Shown here: piece after piece, positions 17,552 through 25,510 of the stretch
Layout: each line of letters opens with the position of its first letter
Numbering within the stretch: the stretch's first letter is position 1
Assembly (NCBI GenBank): GCA_903840265.1
Contig: CAIMFH010000161.1
Coordinates: forward strand, 62,001 to 126,000
DNA from: an uncultured Schlesneria sp.
GTDB taxonomy: Bacteria > Planctomycetota > Planctomycetia > Planctomycetales > Planctomycetaceae
Direction: 5' to 3'
DNA: 64,000 nucleotides
Made by a program: the position numbers and the translations under genes
Notes under the pieces: generated by a model
What the model saw: the letters and a program-made list of their open reading frames with translations, nothing else
What the model was told of the DNA's origin: nothing
The model's database searches: none

Positions 17552-17584
17552 GATTTTCGGCAACTGAAGCCGTTGCCGAAAATC
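17552..17584. terminator. Intrinsic terminator after hisA
   Basis: A perfect 13-bp inverted repeat (GATTTTCGGCAAC / GTTGCCGAAAATC, loop TGAAGCC) starts 15 bases after the hisA stop. The A/T-rich arm ends mean it could work in both directions. Confidence 0.75.
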
Positions 17585-17783
17585 ATCGTTGTTGCAAAAC
17601 ATCCTCAAACCGATGACCTCATCCCGGCAACATTGCCATACGATCAGGAAAGTCGGTAAGGCGAATCGCAGCTTGCGGATGCCCACGCCGCGAGGGATTC
17701 GAATTTCAGCCAAATCGCGTCCGTTGACCTAGAGTTTCGCGGTCTGCCGTCAAGTTCACGGCGATCGGATTCTCGACCTCGCG

Positions 17784-18755
17784 ATGCGATCAGAAATGTC
17801 AGTCACAACCGTAGTTGAAACCCCTGCGACAGATGGCGCTTCTGTCGTCGCCAGATTGCGGCGGGAGTTTATTGGGGCGATCGGCAGTACCGCCGATTTG
17901 TTCACCAGATTCGTCAGCGAAAACGAATTCGATTTGACCGTGGCCATGCAAGTTGTGGCACAGCAGCGGCGGCATCTGAGCGAAGACTTCGACACGGCGT
18001 TGACGCTCGCACTGCAACCGCTCTACGACGGCTACCCGGTCCGTCACAGCGTGCAGTCCTCGATGTTATCGATGGCCATGGGTATCGACGCCGGGTTCAC
18101 TGACGATGAATTAGAAGCCATCGGCTTGGGCTGCCTGGTCCATGACGCAGGAATGCTGCTCGTGCCAAGTCGACTCTTGGGAGTTGGGCCAATCACCGAG
18201 CGCGATCGTCGCGAACTGATGCGGCACCCACTGGCCGCCGCCGAAGCACTGGCCCGGCTCAAGGAGGCTCCCCCGGCCGCGCGCTACGTCGCCGCTCAGA
18301 TCCATGAACGTCTGGATGGCAGTGGGTATCCCCATGGTGTGAAGGGGTCGGCGATCCATCGACTGGCCCGATATGCCGCAGCATCCGACACGTTCTTGGG
18401 CATGATCGCTCCCCGGCCGCACCGGGAAGCGCATGAACCGTATCGCGCGATGGAAGATATTCTGTTCGCGGCACATCGCGGCCGCTTTGAAGCCGCCGCC
18501 GTTCGAGCGCTGCTGCGAGTCGTCTCGCTCTATCCGATTGGATCGTGCGTCTGGCTGAATGATGGTCGAGTGGGACGCGTCGTTCGCAGCAACCCCGAGA
18601 CCGTCGATCGACCCGTGATTGCCGCGCTGGATCTGGATGTGGACCCACCCGTCCCGCAGATGGTCGACTTGTCGGCACATCCGCAACTCTGTGTGGTTCG
18701 CGTCGGCGAATTGTCCACCGAGAAAGAGCCTTCGCCTGTGATCCGACGACAATAG
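17784..18755 (+). CDS. HD-GYP domain protein, putative cyclic-di-GMP phosphodiesterase
   Basis: A 323-residue protein with an HD-GYP-type core: His88 (RHSVQSS), the metal pair HD at 120-121 (VHDAGM), RHP at 147-149, and IHERLDGSGYP at about 173-183, which fits HHExxDGxGYP with the first His replaced by Ile. About 75 helical residues precede the domain. A C-terminal extension of about 100 residues (VSLYPIGSCVWLNDGRVG, then VDRPVIAALD) is common in HD-GYP proteins. It probably hydrolyses c-di-GMP in the cytoplasm; no membrane segment or receiver domain is present. In-frame ATGs at 17784 and 17796 are both possible starts. It stands alone between two transcription units. Confidence 0.85.
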   Translation: MRSEMSVTTVVETPATDGASVVARLRREFIGAIGSTADLFTRFVSENEFDLTVAMQVVAQQRRHLSEDFDTALTLALQPLYDGYPVRHSVQSSMLSMAMGIDAGFTDDELEAIGLGCLVHDAGMLLVPSRLLGVGPITERDRRELMRHPLAAAEALARLKEAPPAARYVAAQIHERLDGSGYPHGVKGSAIHRLARYAAASDTFLGMIAPRPHREAHEPYRAMEDILFAAHRGRFEAAAVRALLRVVSLYPIGSCVWLNDGRVGRVVRSNPETVDRPVIAALDLDVDPPVPQMVDLSAHPQLCVVRVGELSTEKEPSPVIRRQ

Positions 18756-18959
18756 TCGGACTGCTATTTGCGGCCCTGTTAACGTCTGAGATTTCTGAGC
18801 CGGCTCGCGCATTCAGCCTGCCACTCATTGCCGGCACACGTCGCGCACCACTAACAAATCCAACTTCAGGTGTGCGTTTGCTTCTGCGATCGGATGTGAT
18901 TATTGTGCCGACTCACACAAGTCTGCATATCTGATATCCATCTTGAAGAGTGCTCATCC

Positions 18960-19919
18960 ATGCAGGTCGCGATCACAGATTTCTCGTTTCCCAATTTGGA
19001 AGTCGAACAAGGCATCTTAGCGGCGGCGGGATTTCAGGTGGTCAGCGGGCAGTGCAAAACGCCCGAGACGTTGATTCCGTTCGTTCGAGATGCCGATGCG
19101 GTGATTACGCAATTTGCCCCGATTAAGGCCGATGTCATCGCGGCCATGCAAAAGGCGAAAGTGATCGTGCGGTATGGCATCGGCGTCGACAACGTCGATC
19201 TAGAAGCCGCCCGACAACGAGGGATTCCCGTCTGCAATGTCCCAGACTACTGCATCGATGAAGTCGCCGATCATACCCTGGCATTCATTCTGGGGTCCAC
19301 GCGACAAGTCGTGGCCAACACCAATCATGTGCGAGCCGGCAACTGGGGCCTTCCGTTCGGCCTGGATCAACTAAAGACGCTGCGGGATCAAACGGTCGGC
19401 ATCGTCGGCTTTGGTCGCATTGGCCGTGAAGTGGTTGCTCGCCTGGCCCCGTTCAAATGTCGACGACTGGTCTTCGATCCGGTCGTGCCCGCTGACGCCA
19501 TCCGAGCTGCCGGCTGCGAACCTGCTGACTTGGCGACCATTATCGCCGAATCGGACATCCTCACTCTGCACTGTCCGTCGACAGCCCAGACGCGACGCCT
19601 GGTCAATAAGTCATCCATCGCCCAGATGAAGCGAGGGTCGATCCTGATCAATCTCGCCCGCGGAGATCTCGTCGAGACCGATGCCTTGGTGGAGGCACTC
19701 CAGTCCGGACAATTGGGGGCAGCCGCCATCGATGTCTGTGATCCCGAGCCGATCCCGGCCGGTCATCCGTTGCGCCAACTACCCAATGTGATCGTGGCCT
19801 CGCATATCGCTTCGGCGAGCGTCAAAGCGGTCCGCACGCTGCGAGAAACGGCGGCTGGTCTGGCTGCGAAAGCGCTGAGGGGCGAGAAGCTTCCCAACGT
19901 CGTCAACGGAGTCTCGTAG
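18960..19919 (+). CDS. D-2-hydroxyacid dehydrogenase (phosphoglycerate dehydrogenase-like / C-terminal-binding-protein type)
   Basis: A 319-residue NAD-dependent dehydrogenase of the D-isomer-specific 2-hydroxyacid family. It has RYGIGVDNVDLEAA, the Rossmann motif VGIVGFGRIGREV, catalytic Arg in INLARGDLV, Glu in DVCDPEPIP, and His in VASHIASAS. No ACT domain is present, so it is not a typical SerA. The start MQVAITDF is preferred; an in-frame ATG at 18903 adds a non-family tail. It is the first gene of an evenly spaced cluster (gaps mostly 46-66 bases) that ends in a 2-oxoacid dehydrogenase, so it may oxidise or reduce a hydroxyacid in that route. The substrate cannot be told. Confidence 0.9.
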   Translation: MQVAITDFSFPNLEVEQGILAAAGFQVVSGQCKTPETLIPFVRDADAVITQFAPIKADVIAAMQKAKVIVRYGIGVDNVDLEAARQRGIPVCNVPDYCIDEVADHTLAFILGSTRQVVANTNHVRAGNWGLPFGLDQLKTLRDQTVGIVGFGRIGREVVARLAPFKCRRLVFDPVVPADAIRAAGCEPADLATIIAESDILTLHCPSTAQTRRLVNKSSIAQMKRGSILINLARGDLVETDALVEALQSGQLGAAAIDVCDPEPIPAGHPLRQLPNVIVASHIASASVKAVRTLRETAAGLAAKALRGEKLPNVVNGVS

Positions 19920-19965
19920 TTCAGTCGCTTCGATTCGTTTAGCCAAATTCGCGAAAGCTGCTCCT

Positions 19966-21036
19966 ATGTCTACGCGAGTCTCCGTCGCTGATTTGCAGTC
20001 GTTCTGTGTGGAAGCTCTGCTTCGTGCCGGTGCCAAAGAATCGCACGCCCGGACCGTTGCCGAAGTGCTGGTGATGACAGACACGTGGGGAACGTTTACC
20101 CACGGGACCAAATTACTGCGAGACTACGTCAAACGAGTGAAGTCTGGCGGACTCCGTTCGGACACCGATCCCACTGTCGTGGCCGGTGGTCCGGCGTGGG
20201 CCATTGTCGACGGTGGATCGTGTCTGGCACACGTGACCTCTGTATTCGCGATGCAGCAGGCGATCGAGCGGGCGAAGAAAACGGGGATTGCCTACGTCGG
20301 TGTGCGTAACTCCTGTCATTTCGGAGCCGCCGGGTACTACGCCTGGCTGGCCGCGAAAGAGGGATTGATTGGCGTTTCGATGGCCAACGACATCCCCAGT
20401 GTCGCCGCGCCAGGATCGCGTCGATCTGTCACGGGGAGCAATCCGATTGCCTATGCCGTGCCGACCGGAAGCGGTGATCCGATCTTGCTGGATATGGCCA
20501 GCAGCACGGTTGCTGGGGGTAAGGTGTACGCCGCATACCAGCGTGGCGAACCCATCCCGAACAACTGGATCCTCGACGAAGAGGGGCGTCCCTCAACGGA
20601 TAGCAGCCTGTACCCCGCCAAAGCCGCGCTGCAGCCGTTTGCCAACCACAAAGGTTACGGAATCGCGCTGCTGATCGAAACACTCAGTGGGTTGCTCACC
20701 GGTGCGCAGGTGACTTGGCAGGTCGGAAGCTGGATTTGGGGCGATGCCACCAAGCCAACTGGTCACGGTGCGGCATTCATCGCGATCGACATTGCGACGA
20801 TGGGGCCTCGAGAAGTCTTTGAAGCTCGGATCAATGATTTGATCGGTGAAATCCATGCCGCACCGACAGCGGATGGGGTCGAGCAAGTTCTCGTTCCGCA
20901 CGAGAAAGAATGGAAACGGCGCCGCAAGGCGATGGTCGACGGGATTGATCTTCCGTCCGATGTCGCCGGCAAGCTCGCCGGATTGGCGGATGACGTTGAT
21001 CTGCATCCGGCCTGGCTACCACGCGCAACCCCTTAG
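19966..21036 (+). CDS. Ldh family oxidoreductase (malate/L-lactate/sulfolactate dehydrogenase fold)
   Basis: A 356-residue NAD(P)-dependent dehydrogenase of the LdhA/MDH2 family, which is unrelated to Rossmann lactate dehydrogenases. It has THGTKLLRDYV (normally SHGxxRL), NSCHFGAAGYY (catalytic His), ATP-independent nucleotide-binding segments, and NHKGYGIALLIE. Known members oxidise malate, L-lactate, ureidoglycolate, L-sulfolactate or 2,3-diketogulonate; the substrate here is unknown. It starts 46 bases after the hydroxyacid dehydrogenase. Two dehydrogenases of unlike stereochemistry side by side could allow racemisation through a 2-oxoacid. Confidence 0.92.
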   Translation: MSTRVSVADLQSFCVEALLRAGAKESHARTVAEVLVMTDTWGTFTHGTKLLRDYVKRVKSGGLRSDTDPTVVAGGPAWAIVDGGSCLAHVTSVFAMQQAIERAKKTGIAYVGVRNSCHFGAAGYYAWLAAKEGLIGVSMANDIPSVAAPGSRRSVTGSNPIAYAVPTGSGDPILLDMASSTVAGGKVYAAYQRGEPIPNNWILDEEGRPSTDSSLYPAKAALQPFANHKGYGIALLIETLSGLLTGAQVTWQVGSWIWGDATKPTGHGAAFIAIDIATMGPREVFEARINDLIGEIHAAPTADGVEQVLVPHEKEWKRRRKAMVDGIDLPSDVAGKLAGLADDVDLHPAWLPRATP

Positions 21037-21102
21037 GGTCACTTCGCAGATCCGGCGGTGTCTCGGCGAGTCGTATCAGCAGCACACTTTGAGGCCTCAT
21101 CC

Positions 21103-22821
21103 ATGAAACTGCCAACCATTTCGCTTTTGTTTCGCAGTCACGTGGCCCTGTTCTCGATTTGCTCGATGGCAAACTCGGGATGGGCGCAGCTTCAACCCGA
21201 TCAGGTCAAAGACCTGACACTGCTAATCTCGCCCGACCGCCCTTGCGTCTGGCCGGTCGGCATGACTCAGCATCTGGTCGTCCCCAGCCGGACGTTCGGA
21301 CCGGGGGCCTATCATCGCGACATGATCGTAATCGATGAGCACACCGGAACTCAGTGGGATGCTCCCGCTCACTTCGTTCCACCACCAGATTCGGGACTGG
21401 CCGGCGCGGGTCCGATGGGCTTGATCACCGGCGAGAAAGTTCCGGCCTGGCAATTCTGCGGCGAAGCCTGTGTCATTGATGTTCGCAGTCATATAGACAA
21501 CGCACCAGACGGCGAAAGCTATCTGATCAAGCCGGACCTGGTCTATGCCTGGGAAAAGCAGCATCGCCCTTTGAAGTTCGGCGACGTCGTCTTGTTCCGA
21601 AGCGACTACACCGACAAATACTATCAGCCCTTCCCGGCTGGTGAGCGATTCGTCACCACCGCGCTTCGCAAAGAGACTCCCGGTTGGCCCGCTCCGACTC
21701 CCGAAACGATGGCCTATCTCGGTGAGAAAGGCGTCAAAACATTGGGACTCGACGGAGCCAGTATGGGCCCGCTTCCTAATCTAGCGGTCGCCACGCATCA
21801 GGCTGGTGGTAAGCTGGGAATGATCTGGACCGAATGTTCGACAAATCTGGGTTCGTTGCCGACCACCGGTGCCTTCGCCGCACTCCTCGTCGCCAAACAT
21901 GCGGGTGGATCGGGTGGTGAATGCCGCGAGATTGCGATCACCGAACTGAAGCTGGCGGCTCGTCTCAACGACAGCGCCAAGAATAAGCGTGTCGCGGATC
22001 TGTCGGTGACGCTCGACGAGGAATATCCAATTACATGGCCGGGATACGGCCCCGGTGACGAAGCGACTCGGTATGTCGCCAAGACTCTGAACGCCTTCAG
22101 CAAAGTTCGTGGCCCCTATTTCGCCAAGACTCACATCCTGGACAGCCAGGTCGGGACACACGTCGTCATGCCGAGCTACTCGCTGCCACCCACCGGCTTC
22201 GACAACAGCCACTATTCCGCCGATGTCCAAGCCGTGCTGAAGAAATACGAAGCCAAATATGGAGCCCGCGGCAATAGTTCGATGACTCTGGAGAAGGCTC
22301 CGCTGGATCAAATGGTCGGTGAAGCCCATGTTGTGGATGTGCGAAAACTCATGGGATCGACGAAGTCGTCGGCATGGCCCGCTTCGCCAGTCATCACGGC
22401 CGAGTTCCTCAAGCAACAGGATCAAGCTCGCCCCTTCCGCGCTGGTGAAGTCGTGATCTTCTATTCCGGCTATTCGGACGCTCACTTCAAGCCGCTGCCG
22501 GAAGCTCCCGAGTTGGAAGAAGTGTTTACCGCACCGCTCGCCGGAAAATCAGAAGGTTGGCCAGCACCAGATCCAGAGGCAATCGCATTCCTGGCATCCA
22601 AAGGCATTCGCTGCATTGGAACGGATGGACCGACGCTCGGTGGAGTCGATCGCGAGAATTCACTGATGGTTTCCTGGCTGACTGCTACCAAGGGCATTCT
22701 GCCAGTTGAATTCCTGACCAATGTGGGAGCGATCCACGATAAGCCAGCCTTCTTCTTGTTTGCGCCGATCAAGATTCAAGGATTGCACGGAGGTTATGGG
22801 AGGGCTTTAGCGCTGTACTAG
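21103..22821 (+). CDS. Secreted tandem cyclase-family (kynurenine-formamidase-like) protein
   Basis: A 572-residue protein with a signal peptide (MKLPTISLLF, ending near SGWAQ) and two cyclase-family domains in tandem, at about 35-270 and 290-560. Domain 1 has the metal motif HTGTQWDAPAH at 80-90 with all His and Asp residues. Domain 2 has VGTHVVMPSYSLP at the same place, so most ligands are lost and it is probably not catalytic. Both domains share a GLDGxS / GTDGPT motif near their ends. The family hydrolyses amides or cyclic compounds such as N-formylkynurenine. An exported position suggests action on an external substrate. An in-frame start at 21058 lacks a signal peptide and is rejected. 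Confidence 0.87.
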   Translation: MKLPTISLLFRSHVALFSICSMANSGWAQLQPDQVKDLTLLISPDRPCVWPVGMTQHLVVPSRTFGPGAYHRDMIVIDEHTGTQWDAPAHFVPPPDSGLAGAGPMGLITGEKVPAWQFCGEACVIDVRSHIDNAPDGESYLIKPDLVYAWEKQHRPLKFGDVVLFRSDYTDKYYQPFPAGERFVTTALRKETPGWPAPTPETMAYLGEKGVKTLGLDGASMGPLPNLAVATHQAGGKLGMIWTECSTNLGSLPTTGAFAALLVAKHAGGSGGECREIAITELKLAARLNDSAKNKRVADLSVTLDEEYPITWPGYGPGDEATRYVAKTLNAFSKVRGPYFAKTHILDSQVGTHVVMPSYSLPPTGFDNSHYSADVQAVLKKYEAKYGARGNSSMTLEKAPLDQMVGEAHVVDVRKLMGSTKSSAWPASPVITAEFLKQQDQARPFRAGEVVIFYSGYSDAHFKPLPEAPELEEVFTAPLAGKSEGWPAPDPEAIAFLASKGIRCIGTDGPTLGGVDRENSLMVSWLTATKGILPVEFLTNVGAIHDKPAFFLFAPIKIQGLHGGYGRALALY

Positions 22822-22862
22822 ATGAGGGTGTACGATCCTTCTCCGGCATGAAGCGAGGGTGC

Positions 22863-22892
22863 CACGGTCTTGGAGTCTTCGACATGGCCGTG
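22863..22892. repeat. Short palindromic element with GTGCCAC edge
   Basis: CACGGTC (22863-22869) pairs with GGCCGTG (22886-22892) with one wobble, preceded by GGGTGCCACGG. It lies in the 160-base gap between the cyclase and transporter genes and resembles the elements at 7930, 35982 and 49954. Confidence 0.45.
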
Positions 22893-22981
22893 TCTTCCGA
22901 ACCTGTCATTGCACGATCAATTCGCTTTGCAGCCGGACGACTGAAACGACTCGCTGTTTGACGCTCAACTTCAGGAATTTC

Positions 22982-24559
22982 ATGACCACTTCCTCACCAC
23001 CACAACGCGGTATTCCTCCGTGGGAGATTGCCGACCTGCCGGAGCCCCAACCACTGGGCTTGCGGAATTGGGCCAGCTTTATCGGCCCCGGCATCGTGAT
23101 GATGGGAATCCAGATCGGCGGCGGCGAATGGCTGTTCGGTCCTGCGATCACCGCTCGCTATGGCGGCGGTTTGATGTGGCTCGCGACGGTCGCGATCATC
23201 GCCCAGGTCTTCTACAACATCGAATGTGGCCGGTATGCCCTCTACTGCGGTGAACCGATTTTCACCGGGTTCATGCGGCTACCGCCCAGCCCGCGATTCT
23301 GGATCGGCTTGATGATGCTGATGAATTCGGCGGCCCTGATTCCGGGCTTGTCGTCTCACGGGGCGACCATGATCGCTGCACTCTATCTGGACCGGCCACC
23401 CACGGCGGCAGATAAATGGCTCATCGATCCGCTCGCCTATATCTGTCTGGCGGGCGTCGCCCTGCCGGTGTTGATCGGCGGGAAAGTCTACAACATGCTG
23501 CAGGCGGTGATGACCGCCAAGGTCTTCGTCGTGCTGGGCTTTTGCCTGATCATCGGAGTCACCTGCGTCAGCTACTCAAGCTGGTGGAATGTGTTCAGCG
23601 GATTCGTGAAATTTGGCAATGTGCCAGTCACCGACAGCCAGGGGGGCGAAATCGTCGTCAATGCGGTGGCACATCGCTGGGAAACGGGGGCCTGGCCCGT
23701 GATTTCGGTCGCCAACATCGTGATGCTGGGCGCGTTCGCCGGTTATGCCGGAGGCGGGGGTCTGGCCAATTCCACGTACAGCAATTTTGTGCGCGACAAA
23801 GGCTGGGGAATGGGTCAGCAAGTCGGTGCGATTCCCAGCGTGGTCAGTGGCCATCAGGTCTCGCTTAGCCACGTCGGTAAGGTTTTCGAACTGACTTCCG
23901 ACAATCTGCGTCGCTGGAAAGGCTGGTGGCGATACATCCTGACGGATCAGTTGATTATCTGGGCCCCCGGTTGCTTTATGGGAATGGCCTTGCCCGCGCT
24001 GCTCTCGATGCAATTCGCTCAGTACTCGACGATTACTTCTCCTGAGCAGACACAAGTCGCGCAATCCATTATCACTGCGGACGGCATCCGCAACGCGGCC
24101 TTCTTCTCTCCCAAGATTGCCCAAGTTCTGTGGGTCGTCGCCCTCTTCACCGGCCTGATGGTGATGCTGCCCAGTCAAATGGCGATCGTCGATGACTTTA
24201 GCCGGCGCTGGACCGATACGATCTGGACCGCCAACAGCCGCGTCCGAGATTCCATGCATGCCCATCAGGTGAAGTGGATCTATTACTTCATTCTCAGCAT
24301 GTACATCCTCTGGTCCTTTGTTTGTGCCTACTTATTCCGTGGCGCCCCCAAACTGATGACCGAGATCATCGCAAATCTGAATAACGTCGCGTTGGGAATC
24401 ACGTCGTTCCAATTGCTCTGGGTCAATCACACTTTGCTACCACGTCCGTTGCGGCCGCGGTGGTATAACACGACGGGGGTGATTGCTTGTGGCATGTTCT
24501 ATTTGGGATTGTCAGCATTGGTGTTTGGCTACAAAATCTGGCCGATGTTCGTCAGTTAG
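22982..24559 (+). CDS. Nramp-like integral membrane transporter
   Basis: A 525-residue protein with about 11 membrane helices, of the type annotated in planctomycetes as Nramp family divalent metal transporter. The first helix reads FIGPGIVMMGIQIGGGEWLFG. The Nramp DPGN motif is not there, and the usual MPH motif of helix 6 is replaced by a glycine-rich GAFAGYAGGGGLAN. The metal-coordinating residues are thus missing, and a non-metal substrate is likely. Its place in a catabolic cluster suggests uptake of the organic substrate. I chose MTTSSPPQRG as the start because upstream residues in frame do not look like protein. Confidence 0.82.
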   Translation: MTTSSPPQRGIPPWEIADLPEPQPLGLRNWASFIGPGIVMMGIQIGGGEWLFGPAITARYGGGLMWLATVAIIAQVFYNIECGRYALYCGEPIFTGFMRLPPSPRFWIGLMMLMNSAALIPGLSSHGATMIAALYLDRPPTAADKWLIDPLAYICLAGVALPVLIGGKVYNMLQAVMTAKVFVVLGFCLIIGVTCVSYSSWWNVFSGFVKFGNVPVTDSQGGEIVVNAVAHRWETGAWPVISVANIVMLGAFAGYAGGGGLANSTYSNFVRDKGWGMGQQVGAIPSVVSGHQVSLSHVGKVFELTSDNLRRWKGWWRYILTDQLIIWAPGCFMGMALPALLSMQFAQYSTITSPEQTQVAQSIITADGIRNAAFFSPKIAQVLWVVALFTGLMVMLPSQMAIVDDFSRRWTDTIWTANSRVRDSMHAHQVKWIYYFILSMYILWSFVCAYLFRGAPKLMTEIIANLNNVALGITSFQLLWVNHTLLPRPLRPRWYNTTGVIACGMFYLGLSALVFGYKIWPMFVS

Positions 24560-24614
24560 AAATTTCACTACCGTTATTTGAACAGCTTTCAGATTGGCAC
24601 TGCGGATTACGAAT

Positions 24615-25454
24615 ATGAATCTGTTTGATCTCACTGGAAAAGTCGCTGTCGTCTCCGGCGGAGCTCAAGGCCTGGGGCAGGCGACAGCTCTGGCACTCGC
24701 CCATTCCGGTGCCGATGTCATGTTGATCGATCGCAATCTGGATGGAGCCAATGCTACCGCCGACGACATTCGTCGCCTCGGCCGCAAAGCGTCGACATCA
24801 AACTGCAATGTCTCCGATCCAGACGCGATTGCCGAACTCTTTCTCCAGGTGGATCGCGAATTTGGCCGCGTCGACTTTCTGGGAAACATTGCCGGCGATG
24901 GACATCTCGCCAAACCAGAAGAGCTGGAGATCGCCGATCTGCATCGAGTCTTCCAAAATCTGGTGGTGGGTCGGTTCGCGATGTGTCAGCAGGCAGGACG
25001 ACGCATGCTGGCCCAGGGACGCGGTTCTATCATGAATATCGGATCCCTGGCCAGTTCCACCGCCTTAGGTCGCGGTCACATTGCCTACAGCATGGCGATG
25101 GGGGCGGTCATTCAGATGACACGCGAACTGAGCACCGAATGGAGCCACCGTGGCGTTCGCGTCAATGCCGTCACCCCTGCCCAAGTTGTGAACCCCAGCC
25201 TGGCGGCCCGTATGGAGCAAGACCCGACTCTGGAAGGTCGCTTTCTCAAGGGAATCCCCGCAGGTCGTCTCGGGCAACCGCGCGACATCATGGGATTGGC
25301 CGTCTTGTTAGCATCGGATGCGTCCGAATGGATCACGGGAGCCATCATTCCGATGGACGGAGGAAATCTGGCGATGAACGCCGGAGGAACTCCTGGACAT
25401 GCGCAGGCGACCGTTCAGGAGTTTCGAGCGGAATCGGATCGAAGTAAGAGCTAA
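24615..25454 (+). CDS. SDR family protein lacking the catalytic lysine
   Basis: A 279-residue short-chain dehydrogenase/reductase fold. The cofactor loop is SGGAQGLGQ (14-22), the NNAG position reads GNIAG, Ser144 and Tyr158 of the active site are present, but the YxxxK motif reads YSMAM, so Met162 replaces the Lys. Without that Lys normal proton relay and NAD(P) ribose binding should fail, although some SDR proteins tolerate changes. The C-terminal WITGAIIPMDGG is standard. The start MNLFDLTGK fits the family. It starts 55 bases after the transporter and 56 before the E1 gene. Confidence 0.9.
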   Translation: MNLFDLTGKVAVVSGGAQGLGQATALALAHSGADVMLIDRNLDGANATADDIRRLGRKASTSNCNVSDPDAIAELFLQVDREFGRVDFLGNIAGDGHLAKPEELEIADLHRVFQNLVVGRFAMCQQAGRRMLAQGRGSIMNIGSLASSTALGRGHIAYSMAMGAVIQMTRELSTEWSHRGVRVNAVTPAQVVNPSLAARMEQDPTLEGRFLKGIPAGRLGQPRDIMGLAVLLASDASEWITGAIIPMDGGNLAMNAGGTPGHAQATVQEFRAESDRSKS

Positions 25455-25510
25455 TATCTATCTCTGTTGAAATGCCATCGTTGCCATCAGCGAAGTGCCA
25501 GGAACCAAGC

